A DNA stretch of 64,000 nucleotides from Tildeniella torsiva UHER 1998/13D. GTDB lineage: Bacteria; Cyanobacteriota; Cyanobacteriia; Phormidesmidales; Phormidesmidaceae. The notes beneath the pieces are model-generated. The model was not told the origin of the DNA. It was given only the letters and a program-made list of their open reading frames with translations, and searched no databases. The DNA lies in contig JAHHIH010000021.1 of NCBI GenBank assembly GCA_019358835.1, forward strand, positions 47,521 through 111,520, written 5' to 3'. The translations under genes and the position numbers were made by a program. Of this stretch, positions 1 through 8,806 are shown one piece after another. Positions within the stretch are counted from its first letter, which is position 1. Each line of letters begins with the position of its first letter.

Positions 1-2
1 CC

Positions 3-368
3 ACCGCCCACGCTAAGGTGCTGGCGGAACTCAAACGGCTGATCAAGATCCGTCGCCAGCAGACCTCCTTTCACCCCAACGCCACCCAGTACACGCTGCA
101 CCCCATGAACCCGGCCCTGTTTGCCTTCTGGCGGCAGAGCCTGACCCGCGACCAGAGCATTTTCTCGGTGCACAACCTCAGCGACCAGCCTCAGGATCTA
201 CGGCTGAGCGATCTCAACCTGGTTAGCACCGACGACTGGTATGACCTGATCAGCGGCCACCGGTTTACCGACGATCGCGCCATCTACGAGCTGGCTCCCT
301 ACCAGTCGGTGTGGATCACCAACAAGCCCAACTCTGCCCACGACGACACCATGCCCACGCTGCTGTAG
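3..368 (+). CDS. C-terminal end of an alpha-amylase / sucrose phosphorylase-family glycosidase (partial)
   Basis: The frame is open from the window edge, so the N-terminal part lies outside. The visible ~121 residues look like the beta-sandwich C-terminal domain of GH13 sucrose phosphorylase/amylosucrase-like enzymes: a helix of the LKRLIKIRRQQ type, a stretch FWRQSL, then N-L-S-D and D-L-I-S-G segments typical of the domain that follows the TIM barrel. No catalytic residues are visible in this fragment, so the exact substrate (sucrose or a sucrose phosphate) is not decidable. A strong terminator follows 8 bases after the stop. Confidence 0.6.
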   Translation, partial: TAHAKVLAELKRLIKIRRQQTSFHPNATQYTLHPMNPALFAFWRQSLTRDQSIFSVHNLSDQPQDLRLSDLNLVSTDDWYDLISGHRFTDDRAIYELAPYQSVWITNKPNSAHDDTMPTLL

Positions 369-375
369 AAAATTT

Positions 376-403
376 GTAGGGGCGCAGCATGCTGCGCCCC
401 TAC
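376..403 (+). terminator. Intrinsic terminator after the glycosidase gene
   Basis: A perfect 28-base palindrome (GTAGGGGCGCAGCA and its complement) is followed by seven T residues. It sits just downstream of the plus-strand gene and also faces the end of the minus-strand gene at 420, so it may serve both. Similar GTAGGGGCG palindromes are common intergenic repeats in cyanobacteria. Confidence 0.85.
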
Positions 404-419
404 TTTTTTTAAGGCCCCA

Positions 420-875
420 TTAATCTAAAAAATTGCGATCATCGTCGAGGCAGGCATCCCAGCTGGCGGAGAGGGCGTCGGCGACCATGGCCTCAAAGGC
501 GGCGGTGTTCACCGATCGTGTGATGTGCTCGTGCATGGGGTCTGACAGCGGAATCAGGCGCAGCCGTCGGTTATCTTGCACCAGATCAAAGTGGCTGCCA
601 TCGGTGTCGGTTTTGCCAATCTCTAGGCAATCAAAACTGTAAACGTTGATATAGAGTGTATGATTAGCCACGAGCGTGGCCTGCTGACCATCGGCAAACA
701 CCTCCATGACCAAACCCTGGCCCTCTGAGAGAGTGATGCCGTCTTGAAAGTGGCAATACTGTACCTGCCCCAGGTCTTGCAGTAGCCTGAGCATGTCGTT
801 TTTGTTGACAACGACCCCGCTATCGATTAAACAAGGAGCGGGGATGCTCAAATTGCTAGCACGCTCGTGATTCAT
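420..875 (-). CDS. Hypothetical protein, 151 aa
   Basis: I do not recognise a family. The protein is soluble and acidic, with no signal peptide or membrane segment. The middle has alternating beta-type segments (VQYCHFQDGITL, LVMEVFADG, TLYINVYSFDCLEIG) and the C-terminus is helical and rich in Ala and Asp. Codon use matches the neighbours, and the frame is longer and more protein-like than the overlapping plus-strand frames. Confidence 0.6.
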   Translation of the reverse strand: MNHERASNLSIPAPCLIDSGVVVNKNDMLRLLQDLGQVQYCHFQDGITLSEGQGLVMEVFADGQQATLVANHTLYINVYSFDCLEIGKTDTDGSHFDLVQDNRRLRLIPLSDPMHEHITRSVNTAAFEAMVADALSASWDACLDDDRNFLD

Positions 876-1107
876 GGGTTTTTAACCACGCTACGTTGGC
901 GGGTGGAGCAAGGCCTGTGGCGATCGCTCCCGTCGGTCTATATCCACGATACTCGATATCGCTGGGAATGATCTGCCCTGCGATCGCTCAGCTCTGTGGA
1001 AAACACCGAGTTAATTCTGCCAAAGGCCCAATGGCTAAGCATTCCGCCAGAATGCTGAAGTCTCCGTATTTTTGCCCAACAAATCTCCACAGCACAGAGG
1101 TGGATCC

Positions 1108-1902
1108 GTGACTCCATTGCCTCCAGCGCGGCCCGGTGAGACTACCCCCCGCCCCAGCTGGTTTGCCCGGCTGGGCGGATCGATTCTCTTCTACACAAAG
1201 CTGCCTTTGCCTCCGGGTTGGGAGCCGCGCTTTGAGGGTATCGCCCCGCTGGCTCCTGTGGTGGGGCTTGGCCTCGGCCTTGGGTTAGTCGGGGTCGATT
1301 TAGCCCTGACTGAGCTGGGTATGCCAACCCTAATCCGCAGCGCCCTGGTAGTCGGCCTCGGGGTGTGGCTGACCGGTGGCCTGCACCTGGATGGCGCGAT
1401 GGATACCGCCGACGGTCTGGCAGTGATGGATCCCCAGCGGCGGCTGGCGGTGATGGGCGATAGCCACAGCGGGGCGTTTGGGGTGATGGCGGCGATCGCC
1501 ATTCTTGGTCTCAAAACCCTGGCCCTGGCTGAGCTAGCTACCGGGCGCGGCTGGGTGCTGGTGGCGGCGATGGTGTGGGGCCGCTGGGGTCAGGTGGTGG
1601 CGATCGCTCGCTACCCCTACCTGCGGGCCGAGGGCAAGGGGGCGCTACATCGAGAGCATATGCGATCGCCCCAGGACTGGCTGCTAGGGCTAACGCTGGC
1701 TCTAGGGATACACGGTCTCTGGTTCTGGAGACAGCCCGATCAAATGTTGCCCATCGGTATCAGCCTAACGGGGGGACTGGTTTCCTCCCTTCTCATAGGA
1801 GCTTGGCTAAATCGTCGTCTGGGGGGCCACACTGGCGACACCTACGGAGCCACGGTGGAATGGACTGAAACTCTGCTGCTATGCCTAGCCACCTTGGCAT
1901 AG
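1108..1902 (+). CDS. cobS: Adenosylcobinamide-GDP ribazoletransferase
   Basis: CobS joins adenosylcobinamide-GDP and alpha-ribazole (or its phosphate) in the last part of cobalamin synthesis, in the membrane. The family core starts at SWFARLGGSILFYTKLPLP, and the signature DGAMDTADGL with D/E-rich metal-binding residues lies near residues 92-101, followed by the conserved GDSHSGAFG segment. Several hydrophobic segments are present, as expected. I chose the GTG at 1108 because AGAGG lies seven bases upstream; an in-frame ATG at 1072 has no such site and would add 12 poorly conserved residues. Length (264 aa) is normal. Confidence 0.9.
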   Translation: MTPLPPARPGETTPRPSWFARLGGSILFYTKLPLPPGWEPRFEGIAPLAPVVGLGLGLGLVGVDLALTELGMPTLIRSALVVGLGVWLTGGLHLDGAMDTADGLAVMDPQRRLAVMGDSHSGAFGVMAAIAILGLKTLALAELATGRGWVLVAAMVWGRWGQVVAIARYPYLRAEGKGALHREHMRSPQDWLLGLTLALGIHGLWFWRQPDQMLPIGISLTGGLVSSLLIGAWLNRRLGGHTGDTYGATVEWTETLLLCLATLA

Positions 1903-1982
1903 AGTCTCCCGTGTCTGCTCAGGCGAATGTTGCAGCAACTGACTTTAGTCGCGTAATTATCGGAGTTTGCTGAATTTGAGCA

Positions 1983-2002
1983 GGGCAAACGACCGTTTGC
2001 CC
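1983..2002. terminator. Hairpin between convergent genes
   Basis: An 8-bp inverted repeat (GGGCAAAC / GTTTGCCC) with a 4-base loop lies between the convergent cobS and HAS-barrel genes. There is no T-run, so it may be a bidirectional terminator or one of the short palindromic repeats common in cyanobacteria. Confidence 0.45.
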
Positions 2003-2027
2003 CTACAGGAAGCTCCGAATGCCCTGA

Positions 2028-2660
2028 TTATCGAATTGCCCCTAAGGTATTCTTCCAGCTCAGCTCTTTGCCCAGCACCATTAGCGCCTTCTGGTCGGCC
2101 CCAGTGAACAGACCGCTCTCTACTAATTCGGCCAGCACCTGCTGGGCCAGCTGGGCCGCAAACATGCCCCCCGACCTGAGCAAATGGCTGTAGTAGCTAA
2201 ACTGCGTCCGCCCATCCTCATTGCAGTGGAAGCAGTGCACCTGCTCTGGCGTCAGACCATACACGGGAGTATTGGCGGGTACCACCACACGAGGAATGCC
2301 GTGTTTCCCGTGGCGCTGGTTACCCTCCCCTTCGAGGGTGCCCACCAGTACCACCCCCAGCAGGGTGCGGGTCTCCTGCACCAGATCGGGGGTAAATAAT
2401 GGATCAGGTTCACTAGAGAGCCGTGGCCCACTGTTAAAAAATAGCGGGTTGAATAGCTGCGAGTTGTACACCAGACCCACCGCCCAGTGGCGGCTGTCAT
2501 TGTCAAAACTGACAAACTGGCCAAAGCCACAGGCTTCGGGGGAGGGCGGCGAACAGACATCCTGGGCGTCGTCAACCTGCACCACGTAGTCACAGTGGGA
2601 ATTCGACTTCACCACTTTGCCGAGACGGCAGGGGGGTAGGGCCGTAGAGAACAGATCCAT
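2028..2660 (-). CDS. HAS-barrel domain protein, 210 aa
   Basis: The protein resembles a cyanobacterial family with a HAS-barrel (the N-terminal barrel seen in HerA-type and ATP-synthase-type ATPases) standing alone. Features that fit: an N-terminal G-K-V-V-x-S-x-S-H-x-D-Y-V-V-Q-V strand, FGQFVSF, and a middle LLGVVLVGTLEG strand. The C-terminal 70 residues are helical (LAQQVLAELVE). No Walker motifs are present, so it is not itself an ATPase. Its role is not known. Confidence 0.7.
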   Translation of the reverse strand: MDLFSTALPPCRLGKVVKSNSHCDYVVQVDDAQDVCSPPSPEACGFGQFVSFDNDSRHWAVGLVYNSQLFNPLFFNSGPRLSSEPDPLFTPDLVQETRTLLGVVLVGTLEGEGNQRHGKHGIPRVVVPANTPVYGLTPEQVHCFHCNEDGRTQFSYYSHLLRSGGMFAAQLAQQVLAELVESGLFTGADQKALMVLGKELSWKNTLGAIR

Positions 2661-2792
2661 AGAGCGCTCTAGGGTGGAACATGGGTACTTATTGTAGACC
2701 GTTCCATCCTATGTGAGCACTCTGGCTTCGACTTCGCTCAGCCATCGCCACGATTCTGGAGGTTGAGCAGAGTCGAAACCTTTGGAGCTGCT

Positions 2793-3485
2793 CTAGAGCC
2801 CAAACCCTTCGTCAAAATCGCTGCGGGTCATGGGCTGACTTACCTCTAAGCCCTCGCCTCCCAGGACCGTCAAGGGCTTGCCATCCACTGAAATCCAAAC
2901 GGGAGCGGCGGGGTCAAAGGCGGTGGCGGTATAGATCACCTGGCCCAGGCGACCCGTCATTGCGGAGCTGCCGCCGCCGGTCTCAAAGTTACCTGACAAA
3001 TCGACGTGAACCCCATCCGCCTCCACTGAGGCCGCAATCAGCTGGGTCTGTTCAGGAATGGTGGTGAATGCCTGCTGGCTGGGGTCGCCCGACTTAGAAA
3101 GTAGGTCATTAAATACGGCGGTGACCTTCTCTGAGGGGGAGGCATCGGCTGCGACGGTAATGGGCTGGGGCACCAGCGCCATGCCTGTCCCCTCATCTTT
3201 TAGCCAGTAGACTTGGCCGGTAATTTCTGCCGGAGCGGGCTGGCTGACCGGATCTTTGGGGGCGGTGTCTTCGACCTTAGATGGTTCGGCGGGGGTGGTG
3301 ACCTCCGGCACGGTCATGATCGGGTCGGGGTCAATGTCGAGGTTAGGAAACTCTGCCACTGGAGGAGTGGGGTTGAGGGCACGCCAGGTAAACCACGCCA
3401 CAGATCCGCCTGAGGCCACTACCAGAGTGGTTAATCCGGCCAAAACGCCGAGGGGAATACGTCTTAGCTTGCTTTTGAGATCCAT
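2793..3485 (-). CDS. GerMN domain protein, membrane-anchored
   Basis: An N-terminal membrane segment (residues ~11-33, after a basic SKLRR stretch) is followed by a Pro-rich linker and a GerMN domain in the C-terminal half. The domain shows the usual pattern: SEKVTAVFNDLL, an exposed loop, then V-D-L-S-G-N-F and a helix GRLGQVIYTATAF leading to V-x-I-S-V-D-G-K-P. GerMN domains are thought to bind peptidoglycan or act in the envelope; cyanobacterial members are of unknown function. The ATG at 3485 is chosen over a TTG at 3497. Confidence 0.8.
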   Translation of the reverse strand: MDLKSKLRRIPLGVLAGLTTLVVASGGSVAWFTWRALNPTPPVAEFPNLDIDPDPIMTVPEVTTPAEPSKVEDTAPKDPVSQPAPAEITGQVYWLKDEGTGMALVPQPITVAADASPSEKVTAVFNDLLSKSGDPSQQAFTTIPEQTQLIAASVEADGVHVDLSGNFETGGGSSAMTGRLGQVIYTATAFDPAAPVWISVDGKPLTVLGGEGLEVSQPMTRSDFDEGFGL

Positions 3486-3536
3486 GGTGGGGTCCAAATG
3501 GGGTCACAACCTTAGCCTAGGGTAGTTCAATCTGCC

Positions 3537-4373
3537 CTAGGGCGCGGGGGGGACAGCTTCTTGAGCTGGCTGCCGGGTCAAGAGAGGGGAAGATGGTTCT
3601 ATTCTGGCAAAGATGGCAATATCCAGCTCATTGTCTCGGACTTTAAAGTTGATCACGCGGGCCACTACGCCCAAGGCCTCTAGCCGCCGCAGGGTGAGCC
3701 GCTCTTGGGCCCCCTGCACAAAGGATTCGAGCAGCTGGGGCGGAGTTTCTTCGCCATCGACGGTAATAGTGGGGTCAACCAGGGCAAAGCGATGGCCGTT
3801 GAGAATGGTCAACCCCAGCTCGACCACGATCGCAATATTCTCCTGGGTCACCCGGTCTTGCAGGTCAACCACAATGCGAAAGCGATCGCCCTCTAGAAAC
3901 TCCAGCGATGGGTTGGCCAGACCGTAGCGATTTTGTTCGCGTTCGCCCGCCACCCCCGGCAGGCTAAATTGCAGGGTATCGAGCCAGCCTTGCACCAGGG
4001 GTGACTGAAAGAACGTATTTAAATCGTCATCGTTGAGGCGCAAGCGCAGGGCTGCCTGAGCGGGCTCATCGAGCACCAAATTACCCTGCTGCAATCGACC
4101 GAGATCGACATCGACCGCGTCGGTCTCCAGATCGATAGAGTCGATGCGAAGGCCTGGCAGCTGCCGGGTTTCTACCCCCCGAGCGGCAATGCGAGTGTGC
4201 TCAATGCGGCCGCTGGCCAGCTGATAGTTGGGCACATTGTCGATGCGCACCTGCAACGTTTCGGCCCCGGCGAGCTGGTTGCGCAGAGCAGCCTCGGCCA
4301 GGGTATCGACCACCACACCCCCGCTACCCACCACGCCGAGCAGGGTTGAAAGAAGAATGGTGATCAGTTCCAT
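3537..4373 (-). CDS. DUF2993 (LmeA-like) protein, 278 aa
   Basis: The protein starts with a hydrophobic stretch (ELITILLSTLLGVVGSGGVVVD) that may be a signal or anchor, then shows the DUF2993 pattern common in cyanobacteria: V-R-I-D-N-V-P-N-Y-Q-L-A-S-G-R, G-L-R-I-D-S-I-D-L-E-T-D and D-D-L-N-T-F-F-Q-S. The family includes mycobacterial LmeA, a phospholipid-binding envelope protein. It ends about 30 bases before proS stops and is on the same strand, so it may be cotranscribed downstream of proS. Confidence 0.8.
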   Translation of the reverse strand: MELITILLSTLLGVVGSGGVVVDTLAEAALRNQLAGAETLQVRIDNVPNYQLASGRIEHTRIAARGVETRQLPGLRIDSIDLETDAVDVDLGRLQQGNLVLDEPAQAALRLRLNDDDLNTFFQSPLVQGWLDTLQFSLPGVAGEREQNRYGLANPSLEFLEGDRFRIVVDLQDRVTQENIAIVVELGLTILNGHRFALVDPTITVDGEETPPQLLESFVQGAQERLTLRRLEALGVVARVINFKVRDNELDIAIFARIEPSSPLLTRQPAQEAVPPAP

Positions 4374-4403
4374 AGCCCGTCCTTGGGTGTGGGGTATTAG
4401 GTG

Positions 4404-6218
4404 CTAGCGGCTGGCCAGCAGTTCATCGACAATCCAGCCTTTGACCAGGGCGACGACCTCGGCCAGGGCCACTTCCTGCACAATGCCCGTGGCCCGATCG
4501 ACCACTTCAACTTTGCCATCCCTCAGGGCTCGCCCGGTGACAATGCGGTAGGGAATACCAATTAGATCGGCGTCTTTGAACTTGACCCCGGCCCGTTCAT
4601 CGCGATCGTCGAGCAGCGCTTCGACGCCTACCGCCAGCAGCTCTTTGTAAATGGTCTTGGCGGCTTCCACCTGCAAATCGTCGCCCATGTTGGGGATGAC
4701 CACGATCGCCTGGTAGGGCGCGATCGCCACCGGCCAGACAATGCCGTTCTTATCATAGGACTGCTCCACCGCCGCCTGGGCCAGGCGCGAAACGCCGACC
4801 CCGTAGCAGCCCATCACCAGGGGCAGCTCCGCCCCATTTTCGTTGGTGAAGGTGGCCCCCAGCGCTTTGGAGTACTTAGTCCCAAGCTGAAAGATATGGC
4901 CAATTTCGATGCCCCGAGCAGTTTGCAGGGTTTGGCTGGGGTCGTGCAGGGCGCGATCGCCCGCCGCCGCCTTTCGCACATCCACCACTTTCTCAGGCAA
5001 GATGAATTCTTTGCCCCAGTTGCCGCCTACGGTGTGGTAGCTCGCCTCGTTAGAGCCAGTGACAAAGTTCTTGAGGTCGGTGGCGGTGCGATCGACCAGA
5101 CGCAGAAACTTAGCATCTATATCTTTGCCACCCTGGATGTAATCGTCGCCCAAGTCGGGGGCCATGTAGCCCAGGGGTAGGGGCTTGGCGGCCCACTTTT
5201 GCTGGGCGGCTTCGTCAGGAACCGTCAAGGAAATTACGGCAGTGCCCCCGTAATTCGCGGCTAGCTTGGTCAATTCGTTGGTGAGCTTCACGTCGTTGAC
5301 ATCCTGGTCGCCGCGAATACTGACCACCACCAGCACCGTTTTGCCGTTGTCGAACTCAGCCTGGTAAAGCACGTTCTTGACGATCTGGGTGGGCGAACAC
5401 TTGAAGAATTTGGCCAGCGAGTCAATCGTAGGCGTATTAGGAGTTTCCAACTTTTCAAATTTGGTGAAGGTAGACGGCACCGCATCCACCGAGCGCGACA
5501 CCGCCTTCTCCACGTTGGCGGCGTACTTGCCGTCTTCGGTGTAGAGCACCTCGTCTTCCCCCGCCTCAGCCAGCACCATAAACTCGGTCGAGCCCGACCC
5601 GCCGATCGCGCCCGAATCCGCATCCACCGCCCGAAACTCCAGCCCGCAGCGGCGCAGAATGTTGCTGTAGGCGGTGTACATCTCCTGGTAGGTTTCCCTT
5701 AGACTGCTCTCGCTGGTGTGGAACGAGTAGCCGTCCTTCATAATGAATTCGCGCCCGCGCATGAGGCCAAAGCGGGGGCGAATCTCATCGCGAAATTTGG
5801 TTTGAATCTGGTACAGGTGCAGCGGTAGCTGCCGGTAAGAGCGAATCATGTCGCGGGCGACGGCGGTGATTACCTCCTCGTGGGTGGGGCCAAGGCCGAC
5901 CTCCTGCTGGCGGCGATCGATCAGCGAAAACATAATGCCTTCAGCCTTGGTGTAGGTATCCCACCTGCCCGACTCGCGCCAGAGTTCAGCCGGTTGCAGC
6001 TGGGGCAGCAAACATTCCTGTGCCCCCGTGGCATTCATCTCGTCGCGCACAATATCTGAGATCTTGTTGAGTACCCGCCACAGCAGGGGCAGGTAGGCGT
6101 AAACCCCGCTGGCAATGCGACGCATGTACCCCGCCCGCAGCAGCAGCTTGTGGCTCGGGATCTCGGCCTCAGCCGGCTCCTCCCGCAGGGTGACAAACAG
6201 CATTTGGGATAGACGCAT
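4404..6218 (-). CDS. proS: Prolyl-tRNA synthetase
   Basis: This class II aminoacyl-tRNA synthetase charges tRNA-Pro. At 604 aa it is the bacterial type with an inserted YbaK-like editing domain. Motif 1 lies around [12 protein letters not shown], motif 2 around [17 protein letters not shown] and motif 3 at the G-C-Y-G-V-G-V-S-R segment. The editing domain occupies roughly residues 240-400, and the anticodon-binding domain begins near [11 protein letters not shown]. The ATG at 6218 gives the usual start MRLSQM. Confidence 0.97.
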   Translation of the reverse strand: MRLSQMLFVTLREEPAEAEIPSHKLLLRAGYMRRIASGVYAYLPLLWRVLNKISDIVRDEMNATGAQECLLPQLQPAELWRESGRWDTYTKAEGIMFSLIDRRQQEVGLGPTHEEVITAVARDMIRSYRQLPLHLYQIQTKFRDEIRPRFGLMRGREFIMKDGYSFHTSESSLRETYQEMYTAYSNILRRCGLEFRAVDADSGAIGGSGSTEFMVLAEAGEDEVLYTEDGKYAANVEKAVSRSVDAVPSTFTKFEKLETPNTPTIDSLAKFFKCSPTQIVKNVLYQAEFDNGKTVLVVVSIRGDQDVNDVKLTNELTKLAANYGGTAVISLTVPDEAAQQKWAAKPLPLGYMAPDLGDDYIQGGKDIDAKFLRLVDRTATDLKNFVTGSNEASYHTVGGNWGKEFILPEKVVDVRKAAAGDRALHDPSQTLQTARGIEIGHIFQLGTKYSKALGATFTNENGAELPLVMGCYGVGVSRLAQAAVEQSYDKNGIVWPVAIAPYQAIVVIPNMGDDLQVEAAKTIYKELLAVGVEALLDDRDERAGVKFKDADLIGIPYRIVTGRALRDGKVEVVDRATGIVQEVALAEVVALVKGWIVDELLASR

Positions 6219-6595
6219 TGGGGGTCTCCAGGGGTGACGGCGAGGCTCAAGCGGAAAGACTCATAGGTCATAGTAAACGAGGACGGGCAGCCCTGACCTA
6301 GACCCGTTAGCCGAGCCCTGGCGGTTGGCCTGCCGATTCCCCCCTAGCTACCATCGGGAATGGGAACGAATTCCGCTACAGTGTCTAAACAGCCCTTCTA
6401 GAATTGGCGCGAGGCGTTGGCTTTTGCCCGGTCTTTGACCATCGCCCCTGGCTCATCCAGAATTGTTGTACCGCAAGGGAAACGGCATCTGCCCACCGTT
6501 CCTGAAAATAGCCTTGCCGAGAGACTGACGCTGCACTATTCCAGCATCCTCAAAGGTTTCTGGGCTGGGCGTATCGTCTCAACTATTGCTCCTCT
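6219..6595. other. Divergent promoter region, no gene
   Basis: This 377-base stretch separates the divergent proS and PIN-PhoH genes and probably holds both promoters. I see no convincing small gene or RNA; an overlapping 60-residue plus frame lacks protein-like composition. Confidence 0.5.
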
Positions 6596-7921
6596 ATGAA
6601 AAAAGTTTTCGTCCTCGATACCAACGTATTGCTTCACGATCCGATGGCAATGTTCAGGTTTGAGGACAATGATGTGGTGTTGCCCATCACCATCATCGAA
6701 GAACTCGATCGCTTCAAAAAAGGCACCGCCGACACGGGCCGTAACGCCCGCTACGTATCGCGCACGCTGGATGATCTGCGGCAGCAGGGCTCCCTGGTAC
6801 ACGGCATTCCCCTTGAAAAGGGCGGCACTTTAAAGGTGGCCCTGTGCCACCGCGATACCCTACTCCAGCTGCCCGCCGAGCTAGAGGGCGACCAGGGCGA
6901 CAATGCCATTTTGGCTGTGGCGATGGAGTACAAACACAACCACGACATGCCCGTGGTGTTGGTCAGCAAAGACACCAACCTGCGCATCAAGGCCGATGCG
7001 GTGGGGCTGGTGGCCGAAGACTACGAAACCGACAAAATCGACTACGACGACCTCTACACCGGCACCCTGGAGGTGATGACCTCCGCCGAGGCCATGAGCC
7101 AGCTGTTTGGCGACGGCCACCTCAGGCTCGATGTGCCCCTCTACCCCAACCAGGCCGTGACCCTGGTCGATGAGTCGAACCCCAACCACACGGCACTGGC
7201 CATGGTGCAGGGCAGCAGCGGCAAGCTGGTACCCCTCAGCAAGCTACCCCACGCGGGGGTGTCGCGGGTGCAGCCCCGCAACCGCGAGCAGCGGTTTGCC
7301 TTTGAGCTGCTGCTGCAAGACTCGATCTCGCTGGTGACGCTGGTGGGTAGGGCGGGCACGGGGAAGACGCTGCTGGCGATCGCCGCTGGGGTGCAAAAAG
7401 TCGCTGACGAGCGCCTCTACTCGCGCCTGCTGATCGCCCGCCCCATCGTGCCCCTGGGCCGCGACATTGGCTACCTGCCCGGCGACATCCGCGACAAGCT
7501 CAACCCTTGGATGCAGCCCCTCTACGACAACTTCGACCTGATCTTTGGCACCCAGGATATGCGCGGTCGCCCGGAGCACTGGCGGCGCGGCCACGAGGAA
7601 ATGATCGACCAGGGCTTATTGCAGATTGAGCCGCTGACCTACATTCGGGGGCGATCGATTCCCAAGCAGTTTTTGGTGGTGGATGAGGCCCAAAACCTTA
7701 CCCCCCACGAGGTCAAAACCATTCTCACCCGTGCCGGGGAAGGCACCAAAATCATTCTTACCGGCGACCCCGACCAGATCGACAACCCCTATGTCGATGC
7801 CTCTAGCAACGGCCTCACCTACGTGGTCGAGCGCTTTAAGGACGAAGCCCTGGCTGGTCATATAACCCTCAATAAAGGGGAGCGATCGAGCCTAGCCGAG
7901 CGGGCGGCGATGTTGCTGTAG
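6596..7921 (+). CDS. PIN domain-PhoH ATPase (PhoH2-type)
   Basis: The N-terminal ~130 residues form a PIN ribonuclease domain (KKVFVLDTNVLLHDP, with acidic residues at EELD and D-N-A-I-L-A). The C-terminal half is a PhoH ATPase with Walker A GRAGTGKT (near residue 250) and Walker B FLVVDEAQNL. PhoH2 proteins of this layout are RNA helicase/ribonucleases. The 441-aa length is usual. Start at ATG 6596, first of the conserved MKKVFVLDT. Confidence 0.93.
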   Translation: MKKVFVLDTNVLLHDPMAMFRFEDNDVVLPITIIEELDRFKKGTADTGRNARYVSRTLDDLRQQGSLVHGIPLEKGGTLKVALCHRDTLLQLPAELEGDQGDNAILAVAMEYKHNHDMPVVLVSKDTNLRIKADAVGLVAEDYETDKIDYDDLYTGTLEVMTSAEAMSQLFGDGHLRLDVPLYPNQAVTLVDESNPNHTALAMVQGSSGKLVPLSKLPHAGVSRVQPRNREQRFAFELLLQDSISLVTLVGRAGTGKTLLAIAAGVQKVADERLYSRLLIARPIVPLGRDIGYLPGDIRDKLNPWMQPLYDNFDLIFGTQDMRGRPEHWRRGHEEMIDQGLLQIEPLTYIRGRSIPKQFLVVDEAQNLTPHEVKTILTRAGEGTKIILTGDPDQIDNPYVDASSNGLTYVVERFKDEALAGHITLNKGERSSLAERAAMLL

Positions 7922-8288
7922 AGTCGGCAAATCTATTAAATTCGCTAGCGAGCTAACGTAACTTTTAGAAAATAATTTCTCCACTGGTGGGCACTTCCCA
8001 CCCTACGATTGAGTATCCTATTACTCAGTTCTGAGCTGTTGGGTTAAGTCGGCACTGCGATAGAGGCTTATCGGTTAACAGTATCTGCTCTTTATGAGTA
8101 GCCTTCATATTCATTCATTAAACAGTACTTAAATCAACACCAAACAGCATTGCAAACAACAGAAATGCCCTGGAATTATCCGCATTTCTTGATTCTTCTG
8201 GAGAGGAAATTAACCTTTAGCGTTGCGCCCCATGGATCCCTTTTAACTTGTTAAGATCACCACCAAATCTAGCAACGGGAGATTCTTT
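7922..8288. other. Intergenic region, no gene seen
   Basis: The 367 bases between two plus-strand genes are AT-richer than the genes and contain no supported frame. The promoter of the next gene presumably lies at its right end, where GGGAGA precedes the ATG at 8289. Confidence 0.45.
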
Positions 8289-8795
8289 ATGACTCGCTTT
8301 CTAGTAGCCGTAGTGGATGGTGCTAAAGCCAAGTTTTTAACTCTAGAGCCCGTGGCAGTGCCAGAGGTAGAATCTGGTCCCGATTTGATCGAGCGCTGCG
8401 AACTGCTGAATCCAGCGACAGAAACGACCGCTCAAGACCTGGGGGCCAGCCGCAACCGGGGCAGCGGCAACCGGGGCCATAGCTATGACGATCGCCGAGG
8501 CAATTACCTGGTTGAATTTGAGCGCCGCTTTGCCCAAGCCATTGGGGCACAGATGGAAACGTTGATCAAGGCCTACGATCTCAACAGTCTGGTGCTGGTG
8601 GCCGAGCCGCAGATTTTGGGTACCTTGCGCGACTGTTTGGCGGGGGTGAATAACCGTTTGCAGGTGCAAGAACTGGCCAAAGACCTGTGCAAAATGAAGC
8701 CTCGACAGCTGCAAGATTACCTGGCCGAAAAGGGCGTGCTGCCGACTCGACAGGTGGCGTGGGCAACGGTGCGATCGCGCTACAGCAACAGCTAG
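8289..8795 (+). CDS. Host-attachment / baeRF-type release factor-like protein, 168 aa
   Basis: The protein matches the family annotated host attachment protein (related to the bacterial eRF1-like baeRF group): an N-terminal RFLVAVVDGAKAKFL strand, a charged middle with RNRGSGNRGHSYDDRR, and a C-terminal LVLVAEPQILGTLRD segment followed by KDLCKMKPRQLQDYL. The family is implicated by homology in translation or ribosome-related processes, but function in cyanobacteria is unproven. GGGAGA sits seven bases before the start. Confidence 0.75.
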   Translation: MTRFLVAVVDGAKAKFLTLEPVAVPEVESGPDLIERCELLNPATETTAQDLGASRNRGSGNRGHSYDDRRGNYLVEFERRFAQAIGAQMETLIKAYDLNSLVLVAEPQILGTLRDCLAGVNNRLQVQELAKDLCKMKPRQLQDYLAEKGVLPTRQVAWATVRSRYSNS

Positions 8796-8806
8796 CCCCT
8801 ACCCGT